NCBI GenBank assembly: GCA_028691835.1
Contig: JAQUYN010000011.1
Span: 1-46,539 of the forward strand
Direction: 5' to 3'
DNA: 46,539 nucleotides
Source: Alphaproteobacteria bacterium
GTDB taxonomy: Bacteria > Pseudomonadota > Alphaproteobacteria > UBA9219
Shown: one piece after another, positions 25,782-34,188 of the stretch
Layout: every line of letters begins with the position of its first letter
Position numbering within the stretch: position 1 is the stretch's first letter
Translations under genes and position numbers: made by a program
The notes under the pieces: generated by a model
Seen by the model: only the letters and a program-made list of their open reading frames with translations
Told to the model about the DNA's origin: nothing
The model's database searches: none

Positions 25782-28184
25782 TTAGTATTTATCCTCAAGA
25801 CGGTCAAGCAATGTAGCGGCTCTGCTTGGAATTGTCGGTTCCACCTTTGGATCATTATCGCCTTTCATTTTCTCAAGACGCGCTACTGCAGCAGCACAAT
25901 CCATAAAATATCCAACGTAAGACTTATTCAGAAACTTGTACGCGCCTCGATTAGAACTCACACCTGAACTTTGCAGTGCCTCAAGAAAGTTTATAAAGAT
26001 TCCGTCATCCTCAGCCGCCTTTTCAACAAGCCTCTTTAATTCTTCTGGATCCCCTAGCTGACGCCAACAGAAAATGATTGTGAGTGGATCTGGTTGTTTC
26101 AGAATTCCTTCTATGCCTAAAGTGCGAAATCGTATAATGGCTTGTTCTGCGGCTCCAGTAAGTTGATCTACAGTCAGCCACTCTAATTCAGGGTATGCTG
26201 GCCCTTCTTTTATCTTCCCAAGAATAAATCCTTGATCCCTGATCACATAGGCAAGCCAATTTATGCTAGCTCCGTTTTGAACGCGCTCTAGAAATGAAAT
26301 TGATGACTCTTTTCCTAAAAGCCGTAGTGCAACTCGCCGGACATCTGCTCCATCAAATAATGAATCTTTCTTTCTAGGCACTTTGTCCATCATCTCAGAA
26401 AATACTAGCAACAAAGCTTTTTGCTCTTCTATGCGCAAAGAGTTTTTGTGAAAACTCAATCTATCCAAAAAAACATCTAAATAATGGCCTAGAATCTCAT
26501 GTGGCTTGTTGGATAATTTAAGCAATAATTCTTGCGCCGCTTCTGGGTCAGATAGCAACAAGCTTCTGAACTTCACTATTTCATCATCATCCAACGCGTA
26601 GGAGGGTTTTTCAAATGCAAAGTATTCTCTCCAATGACTTGGGCTGCACAATCTCTTTCCTTCCTCAAACTTTTTCAAATCGTCTCGCTCATATCCAAAC
26701 AAGTCAGTATGCTCACTATCATTCAGGGCCCCCTTAAGCCCAATTATAAATTCAGAAAGATGAATCCGCTTGACTGGATATATACATCGTATTGCCTCTA
26801 GAGCATTTTGTAGCTTCTCTCTCTGAACTTCAACATCCCCTTCGTCAGGTCTTCCTCCATCTCTCTCACTGCCAATCGTTGAAACATAGCTCTCTATCCA
26901 TTCATAGAGCTCTGGGGTTTGCAGTTTGATTAGCTGAAGCCAGACAAAATCGATAAAATCTGCGTTACCTCGAATATACGGCCAGCCGAATCTTATAGCC
27001 TCACACAAGCGAATGGCGTCTCTAGGCGTCTTAATGAATGGCCCAATCCATCGATTAATAAGAATTGTCTTTCTAAAGCCTTTTTCTGCACTTTCGTCTT
27101 CCACCCCGGACATTTCTTCTGGAAAATCTTTTTGAAAAGATTCAATGACAAATCGACGCAACGCAAAAACCTCCCTAGGTGGAACATGGTGTGTGTACTG
27201 AAAAATCTTTTCTAAATACCGCCCCCCATTCTCTGCCCCAAGACTCTTTTGAATTTGCTGGCTCAATATTTTTCTGTCAAAGCAAACCACAAAAACCACA
27301 AGTGGAAGATTGGCCACTGCTTTAACCAGACGCAATATCTCCACAGCTTCGTCAGGTTCCAAACGATCTGTATCGTCAATCAAAACAATAATGCGTGTAG
27401 TGGGCTGTCTTGCTTTCAGCTTCCGCAAACCTTTTTCTATTCTCTCTTTTGCTTCTTCTAATTCAGCACCGCCCGAAACCGACCATGCGATCAAACTCAT
27501 AACTCCAGACAGAATTATAAGAAGCACAACAATAATCGATAGCATCAAGTAGCTTATTGAAAGCAACTCTTGATCAAACAATACATAAACCGATGATGAA
27601 GCGCCGATAAGATATAAAAACCATATGATAAATTGGACTACAGCTGGAAATGAGGATATGACTTTTTTGGAAGAGGCCGTTGCGGAATCCAATGCTTGGG
27701 AATATCGACGGATACGGCTCGACAACCCAAACCAACCTAGCAAATTCTCATGTGCAACCCTCTGGAAATACTCGCAACCTCTAATGCCCCTTTTTTTCTT
27801 ATAAACAAAAGGGATGTCTCTAACTTTCCTCAAAAGCTGTCCAAAAAACTCTTTTAATAATTTATCCCTTTTACCCACGAGCCACGGATTAAACCTAATA
27901 ACAACAGACGAGTTCCTTTTCTCACCCTCTTTATCTGAACATCCAAGTTCCTTTTCAATAAAATTGAGAACGGTCGTTTTACCACTTCCCCATTCCCCTT
28001 CTATCCCGATGCTATATCCTTCAGCATCAGCTCTTTCTCTAATTGTTTCGGCAATATCTTTTGCCAACTTACTTACGCCAAACACGTCTTCTCCGCATGA
28101 TGCTTTTGCAGAGTCCCCTATCAGCTTTGGACGTCTAACGATTTTTTGCTGCATCTGCTCCCTCGCTAAATTAATTCTGTCCAT
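25782..28184 (-). CDS. KAP-family P-loop NTPase, candidate defence gene
   Basis: The 800-residue protein has Walker A 'GEWGSGKT' at about 63-70 and Walker B 'RIIVLIDDTDRL' at about 264-275. Two membrane helices (about 180-199 and 209-235) are inserted between them. That arrangement defines the KAP NTPases, which include PifA, the F-plasmid protein that excludes phage T7. After the ATPase core ('KTPRDAIRLCEAI', a KAP sensor-like stretch) come about 400 residues of helical sequence with no known domain. It would be tethered to the inner membrane with most of its mass in the cytoplasm. The gene is clearly more AT-rich than its neighbours, fitting recent acquisition. The start is uncertain: the ATG at 28184 has no ribosome site, while an ATG at 28154 follows AGGGAG by three bases. 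A role in phage defence is inferred from family and location. Confidence 0.85.
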   Translation of the reverse strand: MDRINLAREQMQQKIVRRPKLIGDSAKASCGEDVFGVSKLAKDIAETIRERADAEGYSIGIEGEWGSGKTTVLNFIEKELGCSDKEGEKRNSSVVIRFNPWLVGKRDKLLKEFFGQLLRKVRDIPFVYKKKRGIRGCEYFQRVAHENLLGWFGLSSRIRRYSQALDSATASSKKVISSFPAVVQFIIWFLYLIGASSSVYVLFDQELLSISYLMLSIIVVLLIILSGVMSLIAWSVSGGAELEEAKERIEKGLRKLKARQPTTRIIVLIDDTDRLEPDEAVEILRLVKAVANLPLVVFVVCFDRKILSQQIQKSLGAENGGRYLEKIFQYTHHVPPREVFALRRFVIESFQKDFPEEMSGVEDESAEKGFRKTILINRWIGPFIKTPRDAIRLCEAIRFGWPYIRGNADFIDFVWLQLIKLQTPELYEWIESYVSTIGSERDGGRPDEGDVEVQREKLQNALEAIRCIYPVKRIHLSEFIIGLKGALNDSEHTDLFGYERDDLKKFEEGKRLCSPSHWREYFAFEKPSYALDDDEIVKFRSLLLSDPEAAQELLLKLSNKPHEILGHYLDVFLDRLSFHKNSLRIEEQKALLLVFSEMMDKVPRKKDSLFDGADVRRVALRLLGKESSISFLERVQNGASINWLAYVIRDQGFILGKIKEGPAYPELEWLTVDQLTGAAEQAIIRFRTLGIEGILKQPDPLTIIFCWRQLGDPEELKRLVEKAAEDDGIFINFLEALQSSGVSSNRGAYKFLNKSYVGYFMDCAAAVARLEKMKGDNDPKVEPTIPSRAATLLDRLEDKY

Positions 28185-28311
28185 AAGAATGGAAAAAACG
28201 GCAAGAGTCAAAATCTCATATTCTTCAAAGGGGTATATCTATGGGTATTGAAAATACACGCAAATCCGTTTATAGAATCATTTGAACCAGTTGCGTAAGT
28301 TTTTCCGACAA

Positions 28312-28325
28312 GGCCCGTGCCTCCA
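28312..28325 (+). other. attR-like site (copy of tRNA-Cys 3' end)
   Basis: Exact 14-base copy of the tRNA-Cys 3' terminus; the bases on either side differ from those at the left site. It marks the right boundary of the element. Confidence 0.75.
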
Positions 28326-28860
28326 TTGGACAGTTCATAAACGAGCATTACAAAATCTAAAGCTACCCCAAAAGATTTGGGCGATGGCAAACCTGGCCCC
28401 AGCCTCCTCCCCACCACACATACCTGTGGCTTCAGCACGAAAATGACAATGAATGACTGCGACGCAATATCACGGTGAAGTGCTGCGGCGGGGTGCGCAG
28501 TAGTGATCTACAGAAGTGAACCGCTCACACACAAGTTACTTTGCGAGGAAAATAGCCGCCCTGAAGCTCAAATTGGGAATCGGCCCCAAGCCCACCCGAC
28601 AAAACGCTCCCGTAGGCCTATCCGGCGAGAGGATCCCTCCCCGCAACCGCTTGTGACCCGAACAGATTGGTTCATCGGTCGGTTGGTATCAGTGTCCCAC
28701 GAAGAGCGAATTCCCGCTTTACTGCGAAGCTTACGTCTTCCAGGGGTATTTCAACGTCCACCCAATTTAAAAGGCGAAGGAGGAGCGCACTCTTCCGCCA
28801 CTCTTTCCTTTTCATCGGCTGCCAAGTCAGATATATGAGATGGGACGTTTCATCAAACTG
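28326..28860. other. gene-free stretch beyond the element
   Basis: No reading frame here looks like a gene. The only recognisable feature is the partial repeat listed next. Confidence 0.4.
28613..28689 (+). repeat. MITE-like element type 1, copy 3 (right half only)
   Basis: Matches the right halves of the copies at 18095 and 42393, from AGGCCTATCCGGCGAGAGG to TTCATCGGTCGGTTGGTAT. The left half is absent. Confidence 0.75.
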
Positions 28861-28861
28861 T

Positions 28862-28995
28862 TAGAACAGATTCACGTGAACGGTTAGCACATACAAGGTA
28901 TCAACCTTATCAAGATCTGCTCTATTTGTTTGTCGATCAGATTCACGTGAACGGTTAGCACATACAAGGTGTCAACCTTATCACGATCTGCTCTA
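28862..28995. repeat. two 58-bp tandem units of a REP-like palindrome
   Basis: Units at 28867-28924 and 28938-28995 differ at only two positions and repeat every 71 bp. Each holds the perfect palindrome TTCACGTGAA, a hairpin AAGGT/ACCTT, and ends GATCTGCTCTA. With the preceding TAGAACAGAT the first unit has inverted ends. The 18-base segment ATCACGATCTGCTCTAGC recurs (complement, one mismatch) at the palindrome near 15146. Confidence 0.8.
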
Positions 28996-29071
28996 GCCCC
29001 GACGAAGGAGTCGCACTATTTCTGTTTTTTGTCCTGTTTTTTGGCCTCATTTCCCCTCGATCATCGCCAAT

Positions 29072-29641
29072 TTGCACAGGGTAGATCCGGGAATTTTGCG
29101 CGGGGCTCAACCTTTCACACGCGGCCAATGGGAGGCGCTTCACAAGCGACACCGCTTTGCCTCCGTTCTCAATCTGCGCGGCGATAATCCAAAAGCCGGA
29201 TGGTATAAGGACGAAATCGCATCAGCGTCGGCCCACCACTGCCAGCATGTCAATTTAATGATCAGCAGCAAACGGCTTCCCACACGCGAGTCCTTGCTGC
29301 AACTCCTTGATGCTTTCCGGGATCTTCCGCGTCCCCTCTTGATTAAATGCGCGGGAGGCTCTGACCGTACGGGGCTTGCCAGTGCTTTTTATTTTCTGGA
29401 CAGTCAGGGCGCAATGGCCCTGCCGGAAGCGTGGAAGCATTTGAACCTTATCCCTTATCTTCATCGCCCCAAACCTCAACAGCGATGGATTAAAGAAATG
29501 CTTCATTTTTTCAGCCTAACGCATAAGGGCGAGCCTCTTCGCGACTGGATCGCAACCGTTTACAGCGAGGAGACTCTGGGGGCTTATCTTATTGCCCAAA
29601 ACAAAGGCGATTACTGGCGGCGCGACAAGGAAAGATCTTAA
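29072..29641 (+). CDS. dual-specificity / tyrosine phosphatase-like protein
   Basis: The signature CX5R phosphatase loop is 'IKCAGGSDRTGLASA'. The family N-terminal motif 'HRVDPGILRGAQPF' and 'SVLNLRGDNP' agree with Siw14/DSP-like bacterial phosphatases. The C-terminal part is helical and basic. The start is unusual. The TTG used here begins right inside the conserved motif and lacks a ribosome site. The frame is open back to a TAG at about 28995, and a perfect AAGGAG there is followed seven bases later by ATT, which would add about 21 mostly hydrophobic residues that could act as a membrane anchor. Family assignment is firm; substrate unknown. Confidence 0.8.
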   Translation: MHRVDPGILRGAQPFTRGQWEALHKRHRFASVLNLRGDNPKAGWYKDEIASASAHHCQHVNLMISSKRLPTRESLLQLLDAFRDLPRPLLIKCAGGSDRTGLASAFYFLDSQGAMALPEAWKHLNLIPYLHRPKPQQRWIKEMLHFFSLTHKGEPLRDWIATVYSEETLGAYLIAQNKGDYWRRDKERS

Positions 29642-29731
29642 AAGCTTTAATAAGCTTTCCTGCAAGCTCCTTGTGCTATAACATAACGAACAAGTGCAAA
29701 ACTCCACAGCCACGCTACATACGAAGGCCGC

Positions 29732-30529
29732 ATGACCTTTCATCTCGTTACTTTAAATATTAAAGAAAGCAATGCCCCGCAAGCAACATTAGCGTTCAAA
29801 GAACAGCTCGTCCAAAAATACGCCCCGGCTCCCATTATTTTTGGACTGCAAGAGCTTGATATTAATGCCAAGAGATCTCAAAAAATCAATGTCCCGGCTC
29901 TGTTGGCGGGCAAAGATGACTATCGTTTTGTCCCCACCATCGAATATGATCCCGACATCCTGAAACCAACGCGCAAATCTGCCAAAAACACGCAGGATCC
30001 ATGGCTCTATGGCATCGCAATGATCGTGTCCGGGGCAACCATCGCCTCAAGCCACAACATCGCGTTGGGCCCAGACGATGATTTATATTGGCAAACCACG
30101 CATGATACTCAAAAATTGAAATGGGATCTGGAACCTCGCAAAGCGATTATCACAGAGGTTCAGCTTGCCAAAGGCTCTGTCTGGATTGCGACAACACATT
30201 TGTCCTATCAAGCCGACAGAACAAAACATAGCCCCATTCGCGAACGGCAAATCGAAGCCCTTATCAAGGCGGTCAGCACCGTCGTCCCTGCAAATGCCCC
30301 GCTCATTCTATGTGGTGATTTTAATGCGACCAATGAAAATCCTGACCTCTGCGCGCTTGACCAAAGTTTTTCAAAAGCAATTGTTGATCAGCCGACTAAA
30401 GTTGTCAAATCAGGTCCCCCAGTTCAAATCGATCATATCTTTTTCCGAAATCTAAAATTAGCGAAATCAACCGAAGTTATCACCACAAGCTTTTCCGATC
30501 ACAGCGCCGTTATCGCACATTTTAACTGA
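29732..30529 (+). CDS. endonuclease/exonuclease/phosphatase (EEP) fold protein
   Basis: The 265-residue product shows the EEP fold motifs: 'LVTLNIKES' at the N-terminus, 'IIFGLQELDIN' with the metal-binding Glu, 'ATTHLSYQAD', 'LILCGDFNATNE', 'QIDHIFFRN' and the final 'SFSDHSAVIAHF' with the catalytic Asp-His. It lacks a signal peptide. The family covers nucleases, phosphodiesterases and phosphatases, and nothing here fixes the substrate. It is not a second XthA: outside the motifs there is no resemblance to the gene at 22808. The phosphatase gene lies 90 bp upstream. Confidence 0.88.
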   Translation: MTFHLVTLNIKESNAPQATLAFKEQLVQKYAPAPIIFGLQELDINAKRSQKINVPALLAGKDDYRFVPTIEYDPDILKPTRKSAKNTQDPWLYGIAMIVSGATIASSHNIALGPDDDLYWQTTHDTQKLKWDLEPRKAIITEVQLAKGSVWIATTHLSYQADRTKHSPIRERQIEALIKAVSTVVPANAPLILCGDFNATNENPDLCALDQSFSKAIVDQPTKVVKSGPPVQIDHIFFRNLKLAKSTEVITTSFSDHSAVIAHFN

Positions 30530-30624
30530 TTTACACGACTTCGCTATCTTCACACCAAACACTTGTCAAATCAGATCCAAGGTGTTTAAATGCGCGAAAT
30601 ATTAACAATTGGGATTAAATCATC

Positions 30625-31608
30625 ATGTATGTCGTCACAGGCGGAACTGGTTTTATAGGCTCATACCTTGCAGCAGTCCTCGACTCACGGGGTGAACGCG
30701 TTGTCATTTGTGATTGGCTTGGAACAGAGGACAAGTGGCGCAATATTTCCAAACGTGATTTGGAAAACATTGTTCCCCCAGAAGAGCTATTTGATTATTT
30801 AAACGACCACGCTGACGAAGTCGAAGCGATCTTCCATTTGGGTGGGATTTCAGCAACGACTGAAAAAGATGGCGATCTTATTGCAGAAAATAACTTCCGA
30901 CTCACACGCGATCTGTGGGGCTGGTGTAAAAACAATAAGTGCCGTCTCATCTATGCTTCATCTGCGGCAACCTATGGCGACGGTTCAGCTGGGTTCAAAG
31001 ACGATGAAAGCATCCATGCTCTCTCAAAATTCAACCCACTCAACGCCTACGGGTGGAGCAAACACCTCGTTGACCGCTGGATCGCACAACAAAAAGCGCA
31101 CGGCGTACAAGGTCCCAAACAATGCGTTGGGTTGAAATTCTTCAATGTCTATGGACCTAACGAATATCATAAAGGCGGCATGCGCTCTGTTGCCCATCAA
31201 ATCTTCCCTTATGCAAAACGCGGGGAAGCCTTTTCCCTCTTTAAATCGCATCATCCCGATTATACCGATGGTGGCCAATTACGAGACTTTGTCTGGGTCG
31301 GCGATTGCGTTGATGTCATGATCTGGTTCCTAGAAAATCCAAAGATCAATGGCCTGTTCAATATGGGTTCAGGTCAGGCTCGCAGCTTTGCCGACATGGC
31401 CAAGGCTGTCTATGTTGCCGCCGGGGCGGAACCAAAGATTACTTATCGCGACATGCCAGAAGAACTTCGCGGCAAGTATCAGTATTTCACGCAAGCGGAT
31501 ATGACCAAACTGCGCGAAGCTGGCTACACGGCGCCTTTCACGCAACTTGAAGAGGGAATTCGCAAATACGTGCAAGATTTCCTCGAAAAGCAAGACCCCT
31601 ATATATAA
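30625..31608 (+). CDS. hldD: ADP-L-glycero-D-manno-heptose 6-epimerase
   Basis: This enzyme converts ADP-D-glycero-heptose to the L-glycero form used in LPS core. Motifs include the NADP-binding 'VTGGTGFIGSYLAAVL', 'IFHLGGISATTEKDG', 'IYASSAATYG', the catalytic Tyr-x3-Lys in 'NAYGWSKHLVD', 'LKFFNVYGPNEYHKG' and 'LRDFVWVGD'. 'YTDGGQLRDFV' and 'ADMTKLREAGY' are typical of HldD. At 327 residues it is full length. hldE begins 18 bp downstream, so the LPS heptose steps are in one operon. Confidence 0.96.
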   Translation: MYVVTGGTGFIGSYLAAVLDSRGERVVICDWLGTEDKWRNISKRDLENIVPPEELFDYLNDHADEVEAIFHLGGISATTEKDGDLIAENNFRLTRDLWGWCKNNKCRLIYASSAATYGDGSAGFKDDESIHALSKFNPLNAYGWSKHLVDRWIAQQKAHGVQGPKQCVGLKFFNVYGPNEYHKGGMRSVAHQIFPYAKRGEAFSLFKSHHPDYTDGGQLRDFVWVGDCVDVMIWFLENPKINGLFNMGSGQARSFADMAKAVYVAAGAEPKITYRDMPEELRGKYQYFTQADMTKLREAGYTAPFTQLEEGIRKYVQDFLEKQDPYI

Positions 31609-31626
31609 TCGAAAGCTGTCCCTTTC

Positions 31627-33084
31627 ATGCACCCTCATCTTCATTCTCAGCTTGAGAAAATTGTTGGTCATCGCGTTTTGTGCGTCGGTGATATTATGCT
31701 TGATCGATTTATCTATGGTCATGTTGAGCGTATTTCACCGGAAGCGCCTATTCCTGTTCTACGCACAGAACGCGAAGCCGTCACACTTGGGGGAAGTGGA
31801 AACGTCGTCCGTAACATCGTGTCATTGGGCGGTCACGTAGATATTGTCGGCGTTATAGGTCATGACCAAGCGGGTTATGATTTGTCGGAACAGTTCTCAT
31901 CAATGCATCATGTTGTGTCGTATCTTATCACGGATAACGACCGCCCAACGACGATTAAGACTCGGTTTGTTGCGGATGGACAGCAACTTTTACGGTCTGA
32001 CCGAGAAACATCCGCTTTTCTGTCAGCCGACATGGAAGATCAAACGCTTATGCGCGTACGCGGAGCCATGGACGGCTGCGATGTTGTCATCCTGTCTGAT
32101 TACGCAAAGGGCGTTTTAACAAACCGCGTCATCGCCGAAATCATTGCTCTTGGAAACGAAAAGAAAAAACCAGTTCTAATCGATCCCAAAGGGCGTGACT
32201 TCAGCAAATACAAGAACGCCTATATGCTGACGCCAAACCGAAAAGAATTGACTGAATCAACAGGTCTTTCCATTAAAAATGGAGCAGATGCCGAAAAGGC
32301 GGCGCGTCAGCTTATTTCAGAACATAATCTTCAAGGCATTCTCGCGAAGCTTGGAAGTGATGGCGTATGTCTTGTTATGCGTGATAAGCCTGCTCAACAT
32401 TTTCATACGACAGCAAAGGAAGTTTATGATGTTTCCGGCGCTGGGGATACGGTCGTCGCGACCATGTCGTTATGTCTCGCCGGCAGCCTATCGACCGAAG
32501 ACAGTGCTGTGCTGGCAAACATTGCGGGTTCAATCGTTGTTGGCAAGGTCGGAACGGCCACCGTTTCCTTGCAAGACCTCGCCAAAGAAATTCGACATGA
32601 CCAATCCCGGATCAGTGAAGAAAAAATCTTGAACACAGAGCAAGCAAAAGAAGTAGCAGAACGTTGGCGCGAACAGGGAGTCAAGATCGGCTTTACGAAT
32701 GGTGTTTTCGACCTGCTTCACCCCGGACACTTATCGCTCATTCGACAAGCTCGGGCCGCCTGTGATCGGCTCATCGTCGGTTTGAACAGCGATAGCTCTG
32801 CCAAACGGCTAAAGGGGGAAGGTCGTCCCATTCAGAATGAAAACGCACGTGCCGCTGTCTTGGCTTCGCTGGCCGACATTGATAACGTCGTTATTTTCAC
32901 CGAAGACACTCCCATCGAACTCCTCAAAATTATCCGCCCAGCCATTCTTGTTAAAGGCGCAGATTATACAGTCGATAAAGTTGTTGGCGCAGACCTTGTT
33001 GAAAGCTGGGGTGGCCAGGTTATGCTCGCCACACTTGTAGATGGACAAAGCACAACAGCAACGATTGCAAAGCTGAAGGGATGA
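31627..33084 (+). CDS. hldE: bifunctional heptose-7-phosphate kinase / heptose-1-phosphate adenylyltransferase
   Basis: The 485-residue protein joins two enzymes. Residues about 1-320 are a ribokinase-like sugar kinase ('[11 protein letters not shown]', '[15 protein letters not shown]', and the catalytic loop '[12 protein letters not shown]'). Residues about 350-485 are a cytidylyltransferase-fold domain ('[17 protein letters not shown]' with the HxGH motif, '[14 protein letters not shown]', '[14 protein letters not shown]'). Together they turn heptose-7-phosphate into ADP-heptose, which hldD then epimerises. The fused form is the usual one. The stop codon overlaps the next start (ATGA). Confidence 0.96.
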   Translation: MHPHLHSQLEKIVGHRVLCVGDIMLDRFIYGHVERISPEAPIPVLRTEREAVTLGGSGNVVRNIVSLGGHVDIVGVIGHDQAGYDLSEQFSSMHHVVSYLITDNDRPTTIKTRFVADGQQLLRSDRETSAFLSADMEDQTLMRVRGAMDGCDVVILSDYAKGVLTNRVIAEIIALGNEKKKPVLIDPKGRDFSKYKNAYMLTPNRKELTESTGLSIKNGADAEKAARQLISEHNLQGILAKLGSDGVCLVMRDKPAQHFHTTAKEVYDVSGAGDTVVATMSLCLAGSLSTEDSAVLANIAGSIVVGKVGTATVSLQDLAKEIRHDQSRISEEKILNTEQAKEVAERWREQGVKIGFTNGVFDLLHPGHLSLIRQARAACDRLIVGLNSDSSAKRLKGEGRPIQNENARAAVLASLADIDNVVIFTEDTPIELLKIIRPAILVKGADYTVDKVVGADLVESWGGQVMLATLVDGQSTTATIAKLKG

Positions 33085-33278
33085 CAAACGCTGTGGAACA
33101 GCCCCCGAAGCGCGCAACGGATCGCAAGCTTCTTGAACTGTTAGTTTGCCCGGTGACCCGTACGGAATTGCGTTACGATGCAGATAAACAAGAGCTGGTC
33201 AGCGACAAGGCTTCTCTCGCCTTTCCTATCCGCGAAGGAATCCCCATAATGTTGGTTGATGAAGCGCGAAAGTTGTGA
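33081..33278 (+). CDS. Trm112-like (UPF0434/YcaR) protein
   Basis: The 65-residue protein matches the small Trm112-like family: '[17 protein letters not shown]', '[20 protein letters not shown]'. Proteins of this kind in bacteria often have four zinc-binding cysteines or, as here, only one. Four bases overlap hldE, so it is translationally coupled. It frequently lies near LPS genes such as kdsB and lpxK in other proteobacteria. The precise function is unknown. Confidence 0.9.
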   Translation: MTNAVEQPPKRATDRKLLELLVCPVTRTELRYDADKQELVSDKASLAFPIREGIPIMLVDEARKL

Positions 33279-33280
33279 CT

Positions 33281-33440
33281 TATACCAATCCGTCCATGAA
33301 CTGACGTATTGAGGGCGTTGCGCTCATTCACTCGCTCTGCGCCGCGCGATCCTCTTGCCGGACCGAAGAAGCCAAGAAGAACAGACCTTTCCGCTCGGCA
33401 AGCGACAAGTGAGGCGCAGAGCGAATGAGGTGGGCTGGCG
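33281..33440 (+). repeat. MITE-like element type 1, copy 4 (degenerate)
   Basis: It begins TATACCAATCCGTCCATGAA immediately after the Trm112-like stop, and carries the 'CGATCCTCTTGCCGGAC' core. The inner arms CATTCACTCGCTCTGCGCC and GGCGCAGAGCGAATGA pair. The right end has diverged beyond recognition. Confidence 0.65.
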
Positions 33441-33473
33441 GGACGACTGGGGTTTTAGCAGATAAAGAGCATA

Positions 33474-34172
33474 TTAACGCGGACAGGATTGCCCGAGGCA
33501 ATCAGCAAGAAATTTTTTACCAGCATCCGTCGTCACGTCATCTCGATTTAATTTTTCAAGCAACCCGGCGACGTGATAGCCCGCAACTGTAGCCAGTTCC
33601 AGCACATTTTCTCGTCTAAAGGGGGCACACACGCCCCCCAATTTTTTGGCAACCCGCCGGAAAGCTGCATAAGCTTTTCCAGCGGCAAGAGAATTGGCAT
33701 GATTGGCATCAACACGAACAAGAAAAACCGTTCTAACCCTTGCTTCTTTTAAACATGCAATGTTCCTCTTTTCATCTAAACCTTCTGGACTCCACATGCC
33801 CTTCATGGTTTCGGCCAAAACAATAAGATTTTGAATGGGTTTGATGGAAGAAAACTCAGCGTCAGCATTTAACGAGGCAACCTTGTCGAACAACCAAGGT
33901 AAATCGGCAGGAACATCACCAATGGAAGCCTCGACAAGGAAAGAGCTCTTTGTCTGCATGTCGGGGTACAGTTCATTAACGCCCCAAAAATTGTTGTCAG
34001 GCCCGTTGATAACTGCATTGTGAGGGGGCTGTTTGTTAAATCCAAAATAATCATGGAGAACCGGAATTCCATGAGCAACGGCGGGGGCCTCAATTGTTGA
34101 AATCAAAGCTATCACATCACCATTCCAATGAAGGCCTGCAATTGCTGTTGCGGATCTTTGCCTCATATGCAT
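33474..34172 (-). CDS. unrecognised protein, possible vWA-like domain (cluster gene 3)
   Basis: I do not recognise this 232-residue protein. Its last 120 residues read like the end of a vWA-type alpha/beta fold: a hydrophobic strand 'NLIVLAETMKG', a helix then strand 'CLKEARVRTVFLVRV', and a helix-Gly-Gly-strand 'FRRVAKKLGGVCAPF'. The same sequence of elements occurs in the gene 16 bp upstream, which suggests tandem paralogues. There is no signal peptide or membrane helix. It is the last gene of a three-gene minus-strand cluster. The start is uncertain (ATG at 34172 or 34166), and the ribosome site is weak. Confidence 0.6.
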   Translation of the reverse strand: MHMRQRSATAIAGLHWNGDVIALISTIEAPAVAHGIPVLHDYFGFNKQPPHNAVINGPDNNFWGVNELYPDMQTKSSFLVEASIGDVPADLPWLFDKVASLNADAEFSSIKPIQNLIVLAETMKGMWSPEGLDEKRNIACLKEARVRTVFLVRVDANHANSLAAGKAYAAFRRVAKKLGGVCAPFRRENVLELATVAGYHVAGLLEKLNRDDVTTDAGKKFLADCLGQSCPR

Positions 34173-34188
34173 AACGACACGAACTCAT

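Larger units (their letters stand above)
24583..28325. mobile_element. 3.7-kb element integrated at tRNA-Cys
   Basis: The last 14 bases of tRNA-Cys, GGCCCGTGCCTCCA, recur exactly at 28312-28325 in the same orientation. Immediately inside the left repeat is a P4-type integrase N-terminus, the usual layout for islands that integrate into tRNA 3' ends. The interior holds the integrase/replication-protein chimera, a hairpin cluster, and one AT-rich KAP NTPase gene in the opposite orientation. The integrase lacks its catalytic domain, so the element should be immobile unless helped in trans. Boundaries rest on the direct repeat; a 14-bp match at the expected place is strong but not proof. Confidence 0.8.

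Noticed and set aside
25440..25967. plus-strand ORF of 175 codons after the chimera
   Set aside because: It lies over the hairpin cluster and the antisense end of the KAP gene, with no start signal.
24583..28325. CRISPR array or restriction-modification genes in the island
   Set aside because: No regularly spaced short repeats and no methyltransferase or endonuclease motif was found in the element.
28208..28438. minus-strand ORF of 76 codons crossing the right attachment repeat
   Set aside because: No ribosome site, no family features and it straddles the element boundary, so it is probably chance.
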